64,000 nucleotides of DNA from Acidovorax sp. NCPPB 4044 (GTDB taxonomy: Bacteria > Pseudomonadota > Gammaproteobacteria > Burkholderiales > Burkholderiaceae_C). Both the position numbers and the translations under genes were made by a program. Shown piece after piece: positions 61,161 through 64,000 of this stretch (the stretch's first letter is position 1; each line of letters opens with the position of its first letter). The stretch is from contig NZ_JAMCOS010000001.1 in NCBI RefSeq assembly GCF_028069655.1, positions 588,001 through 652,000 on the forward strand. Direction: 5' to 3'. The notes beneath the pieces were generated by a model. The model was not told the origin of the DNA. It saw nothing but the letters and a program-made list of their open reading frames with translations, and made no database searches.

Positions 61161-62258
61161 TTGACCGGCAAGCGGAACGCTGATGGTTGGGTGAACCTAT
61201 CGACGCTGCCCCGTGTCCTGGGCAGGCTCGCGGCGGCAGCCTTGCTGGCAGGCCTGCTGTCGAGCCCGGCTGTGTGGGCAGGCCCGCCCGGCTCGGAGCC
61301 GCCGGCTTCTGGCGTCGAGCGCTCCGAGGTGCCGGCTGGCAACGAGATCAGCAACTGGATCCAGAGCATCCACCGCGCCTCCCGGGAGCACAGCTACAGC
61401 GGCACCTTCGTGGTTTCGTCCGCTTCCGGGGCCATGGCCAGTTCGCGTATCTGGCATGCCACCGATGGCACGGTGCAGATCGAGCGCATCGAAGCCCTCG
61501 ACGGCACTCCGCGTACGGTGTACCGGCGGGACGATCTGGTCCGGACCTTCCTCCCACATGCGCAGATCGTGAAAGAGGAGCGCCGGGAAATGCCGGGGCT
61601 CTTCCCGCATCTGCCGCAGGCAGAGAGTGATGCGGTGCTTCGCCATTACCGTGCCCAATTCATGGGCCGCGACCGGGTGGCAGGGCAGGAAGCTGTGATC
61701 GTCTGGCTGAAGCCCAAGGACGCGCTGCGCTTTGGCTACCGCATATGGACCGCACGGGCGAGCGGGTTGGTGGTCAAGCTCCAGACTCTGGGGATGCAGG
61801 GGCAGGTTCTGGAGCAGGCTGCGTTTTCCCAGATCGACTTCGATGCGCCGCCGACGGTGGCGCAGCTGATGGCGCAAATGGACGATACGCGCGGCTTTCG
61901 TCTGCTGACGGTTCCCCTGGCGAAGACCACGGTGCGCGAGGCGGGCTGGCAAATGCGGCAGGCTGCGGCAGGTTTTCTTCCGGGGGATTGCTACAAGCGC
62001 AAAGTCGCTCCAGTGCCTGACACCGCACGCATGCCTCCACTGCAGTGCATTTTTTCGGACGGCCTGGCGACGGTGTCGGTTTTCTTTGAGCCCTACGATG
62101 CTGCCCGGCATGCACAGCAGACCAAGCGCATGGACATGGGGGCCACACAGGCCCTTGCTTTGCGGACGGCCCATGGCGACACCTGGCTGACGGCTGTGGG
62201 AGAGGTTCCGCAAGAAACCCTCAGATTGCTGGTGGACCAGATCGAGCCTGTTCGATAG
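61161..62258 (+). CDS. rseB: Sigma-E regulatory protein RseB (MucB)
   Basis: 365-aa periplasmic sensor that protects RseA from cleavage and responds to lipoproteins or lipopolysaccharide. The N-terminal export segment (LAAAALLAGLLSSPAVWAGP) is followed by the LolA-like domain with SNWIQSIHRASREHSYSGTF and a C-terminal MucB domain (GWQMRQAAAGFLPGDCYKRK, then FSDGLATVSVFFEP). No ATG suits the family start; the TTG at 61161 after GGAGAGCGGA gives a plausible N-terminus (LTGKRNADGW), and a GTG at 61191 is another option. Fourth gene of the stress cluster. Confidence 0.9.
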   Translation: MTGKRNADGWVNLSTLPRVLGRLAAAALLAGLLSSPAVWAGPPGSEPPASGVERSEVPAGNEISNWIQSIHRASREHSYSGTFVVSSASGAMASSRIWHATDGTVQIERIEALDGTPRTVYRRDDLVRTFLPHAQIVKEERREMPGLFPHLPQAESDAVLRHYRAQFMGRDRVAGQEAVIVWLKPKDALRFGYRIWTARASGLVVKLQTLGMQGQVLEQAAFSQIDFDAPPTVAQLMAQMDDTRGFRLLTVPLAKTTVREAGWQMRQAAAGFLPGDCYKRKVAPVPDTARMPPLQCIFSDGLATVSVFFEPYDAARHAQQTKRMDMGATQALALRTAHGDTWLTAVGEVPQETLRLLVDQIEPVR

Positions 62259-62380
62259 AGGCCGCGCCATGGATGTCGCGCTCCCGCGTGGGTCGACAGA
62301 ACACGGCCCTGTCCTTCATACCCCCGCTCCATTTTTTGTTCAGGATGTTCGATTTGCCCGAAGAGAAAGAAAGGCCTTTC

Positions 62381-63865
62381 ATGTTCACGATGCCGCATAA
62401 ATCCTCTCCCTTCCAGATGCTCGTGCGCTCGCTGGCCGTTGCAGGCGCCGTCGCACTGGTTCCTGCGGGGGCATTGCATGCGCAGGCGGCTGCGCCGAGT
62501 TCCCCTTCGCTGGTGCAGGGGCTGCCGGATTTCACGGACCTGGTCGACCAGGTCGGGCCGGCGGTGGTGAACATTCGTACGCTCGAAAAGGCCCCCGACC
62601 GCTCCGGTGCCAACGGGATGGACGAGGAGATGCTGGAGTTCTTCAAGCGCTTCGGTCTGCCGATGCCGAATGCGCCGCGCCAGCAGCGTCCCCAGCGCCC
62701 CGATGAGGAGCAGCCGAGGGGCGTCGGATCGGGTTTCATCCTCACGTCCGATGGCTACGTGATGACGAACGCCCACGTGGTCGAAGGCGCGCAGGAAGTG
62801 CTGGTCACCTTGACCGACAAGCGCGAGTTCAAGGCGAAGATCGTGGGCTCGGACAAGCGCACCGACGTTGCCGTGGTGAAGATCGAGGCCACGGGCTTGC
62901 CGGCGGTAAAGGTCGGCGACATGAACCGGCTGCGTGTCGGCGAATGGGTGATGGCCATCGGTTCGCCTTTCGGCCTGGAGAACACCGTGACCGCGGGCAT
63001 CGTGAGTGCCAAGCAGCGCGACACAGGAGACTACTTGCCATTCATCCAGACGGATGTGGCGATCAACCCTGGCAATTCCGGTGGGCCGCTGATCAACATG
63101 CGCGGCGAGGTGGTGGGCATCAACAGCCAGATCTATTCGCGCTCCGGCGGATTCATGGGGATTTCATTCGCCATTCCCATTGATGAAGCGATACGCGTCA
63201 GCGAGCAATTGCGTGCCACGGGGCGCGTGACCCGGGGACGCATCGGGGTGCAGATCGGCCAGGTCACGAAAGACGTGGCGGAATCCATCGGCCTCGGCAA
63301 GGCGCAGGGCGCTCTGGTGACGGGCGTGGAAGCGGGGTCTCCTGCCGAGAAGGCAGGCGTGGAGGCGGGGGACATCATCACCCGCTTCGACGGCAAGAGC
63401 ATCGACAAGATCTCGGATCTGCCCCGCATGGTGGGGAACACGAAGCCGGGCAACAAGAGTTCCGTGACCGTTTTCCGCAGGGGCGCTACGCGGGACCTGT
63501 CCATCACGGTGGCCGAGATCGAGCCCGACGACAAGCCGGTGGCGGCCGCGGGCGACCGTGGCACTCCCAAGCCCAAGGCCTCGCCTGCAGCACAGCAGTT
63601 GGGCCTCGCGGTGGCTGAGCTCACCGATGCCCAGAAGAAAGAGCTGAAGGTGAAGGGCGGCGTGCGCGTCAGTTCTGCAGCCGATGCGGCGGCCCGTGCC
63701 GGGCTGCGTGAGGGTGACGTGATCCTGGGCATTGCCAACACCGAAATCACCGGCCTGAAGGATTTCGAAGCCGTGCTTGCCAAAGCCGACAAGAACAAGC
63801 CGATCAACGTGCTCTTCCGCCGTGGCGAATGGGCGCAGTACGCGCTGATCCGCCCGGGCCGCTGA
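62381..63865 (+). CDS. degP: Periplasmic serine protease DegP/MucD
   Basis: 494-aa HtrA-type chaperone-protease. A signal peptide (about residues 1-30, with LVRSLAVAGAVALVPAGALHAQA) precedes the trypsin-like domain with the triad His in TNAHVVEGA, Asp in KRTDVAVVK and Ser in NPGNSGGPLIN. Two PDZ domains follow (GRIGVQIGQVT and AEKAGVEAGDIITRFDG; then GVRVSSAADAAARAGLREGD). Alternative upstream ATGs (62345) exist; the ATG at 62381 after AAAGAAAGG suits a signal peptide. A product of the sigma-E pathway, co-directional after rseB, ended by a strong terminator. Confidence 0.95.
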   Translation: MFTMPHKSSPFQMLVRSLAVAGAVALVPAGALHAQAAAPSSPSLVQGLPDFTDLVDQVGPAVVNIRTLEKAPDRSGANGMDEEMLEFFKRFGLPMPNAPRQQRPQRPDEEQPRGVGSGFILTSDGYVMTNAHVVEGAQEVLVTLTDKREFKAKIVGSDKRTDVAVVKIEATGLPAVKVGDMNRLRVGEWVMAIGSPFGLENTVTAGIVSAKQRDTGDYLPFIQTDVAINPGNSGGPLINMRGEVVGINSQIYSRSGGFMGISFAIPIDEAIRVSEQLRATGRVTRGRIGVQIGQVTKDVAESIGLGKAQGALVTGVEAGSPAEKAGVEAGDIITRFDGKSIDKISDLPRMVGNTKPGNKSSVTVFRRGATRDLSITVAEIEPDDKPVAAAGDRGTPKPKASPAAQQLGLAVAELTDAQKKELKVKGGVRVSSAADAAARAGLREGDVILGIANTEITGLKDFEAVLAKADKNKPINVLFRRGEWAQYALIRPGR

Positions 63866-63883
63866 AGCCTGGGTGCCGCGTCG

Positions 63884-63922
63884 CAAAAGCCCCATCCCTA
63901 GTAGGACATGGGGCTTTTGCGT
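63884..63922 (+). terminator. Terminator after degP
   Basis: Perfect 12-bp stem CAAAAGCCCCAT / ATGGGGCTTTTG (63884-63895 and 63908-63919) with a 12-nt loop; the U run lies within the stem's right arm. It closes the long plus-strand gene run. Confidence 0.85.
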
Positions 63923-63978
63923 TGGAGCGCTCCCCTGGAGAGTCTTTCGAACCCTTGGCATGCCACAAAAAAAGTCTA

Positions 63979-63996
63979 TCTATCCGTTTGGATAGA
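63979..63996. promoter_or_regulatory. Inverted repeat at the window end, possible operator
   Basis: TCTATCC-GTTT-GGATAGA, perfect 7-bp arms in an AT-rich stretch, 60 bp beyond the degP terminator. Such a short dyad resembles TetR-type or similar operators, suggesting that a regulated gene begins beyond the window. Confidence 0.4.
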
Positions 63997-64000
63997 ATGT

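Overview
The window is about 64 kb of high-GC chromosome from a betaproteobacterium. Gene content and order point to the family Comamonadaceae, most likely an Acidovorax/Paracidovorax-type organism: an rne/rluC divergent pair, maf/yceD-rpmF-plsX-fabHDG-acpP-fabF, rpoE-rseA-rseB-mucD, murJ/rpsT beside a DUF3579 gene with argD-argF, an Lrp-regulated kynBUA cluster, and a dispersed short palindrome with GCTAT-N7-ATAGC geometry. The genus is inferred from protein resemblance and synteny; no rRNA or tRNA gene is visible. Nearly all of the window is ordinary core chromosome, and only one small block (30.3-31.5 kb) looks acquired.

Layout. 0-6.6 kb: truncated 2-hydroxyacid dehydrogenase, BMP-type substrate-binding protein, a CzcE-like periplasmic metal-binding protein divergent from a metal-type two-component system, guanine deaminase and dcd. 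6.6-11.4 kb: two unknown small genes (one behind a perfect CRP-type box), a YpfJ-type zinc peptidase, an RhlE-type helicase, apaH and an H-NS-like protein. 12-21 kb: acnA, then two overlapping genes for large GGDEF-EAL proteins. 21-27.2 kb: flavin monooxygenase, MFS exporter, and kynA/kynU/kynB with a divergent Lrp/AsnC regulator. 27.2-30.3 kb: a YkgJ-family protein and a Fur-box-controlled feoA-feoB plus a Cys-rich membrane microprotein. 30.3-31.5 kb: a cytoplasmic-looking amidase translationally coupled to a small exported Cys protein, a candidate effector/immunity pair. 31.5-43 kb: HD hydrolase, argF, argD, DUF3579, mqo, rpsT, murJ, a SirB1-type protein, queF, a 2OG-Fe oxygenase and yaaA. 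43-52.8 kb: rne with a long structured leader, rluC, HAD phosphatase, Rieske protein, S49 peptidase, a secreted YwqK/MORN-repeat protein, an RsmI-like methyltransferase and maf. 52.8-63.9 kb: yceD-rpmF-plsX-fabH-fabD-fabG-acpP-fabF-(YgfX-like)-rpoE-rseA-rseB-mucD, all on the + strand, ended by a strong terminator.

How it fits together. The last 11 kb place membrane-lipid synthesis directly upstream of the sigma-E envelope-stress module with no terminator seen between fabF and rpoE. The kyn genes turn tryptophan into anthranilate under an adjacent Lrp-type regulator, and feoAB imports ferrous iron under Fur. The most notable non-genic signals are: the GCTAT-N7-ATAGC repeat family (six copies, one read in frame inside acnA, one inside a signal peptide, two just before start codons); a recurring -10-like hexamer about 7 bp before SD-less start codons (possible leaderless mRNAs); a perfect inverted repeat joining the maf and yceD start codons; and hairpins in the rne leader and between acpP and fabF.
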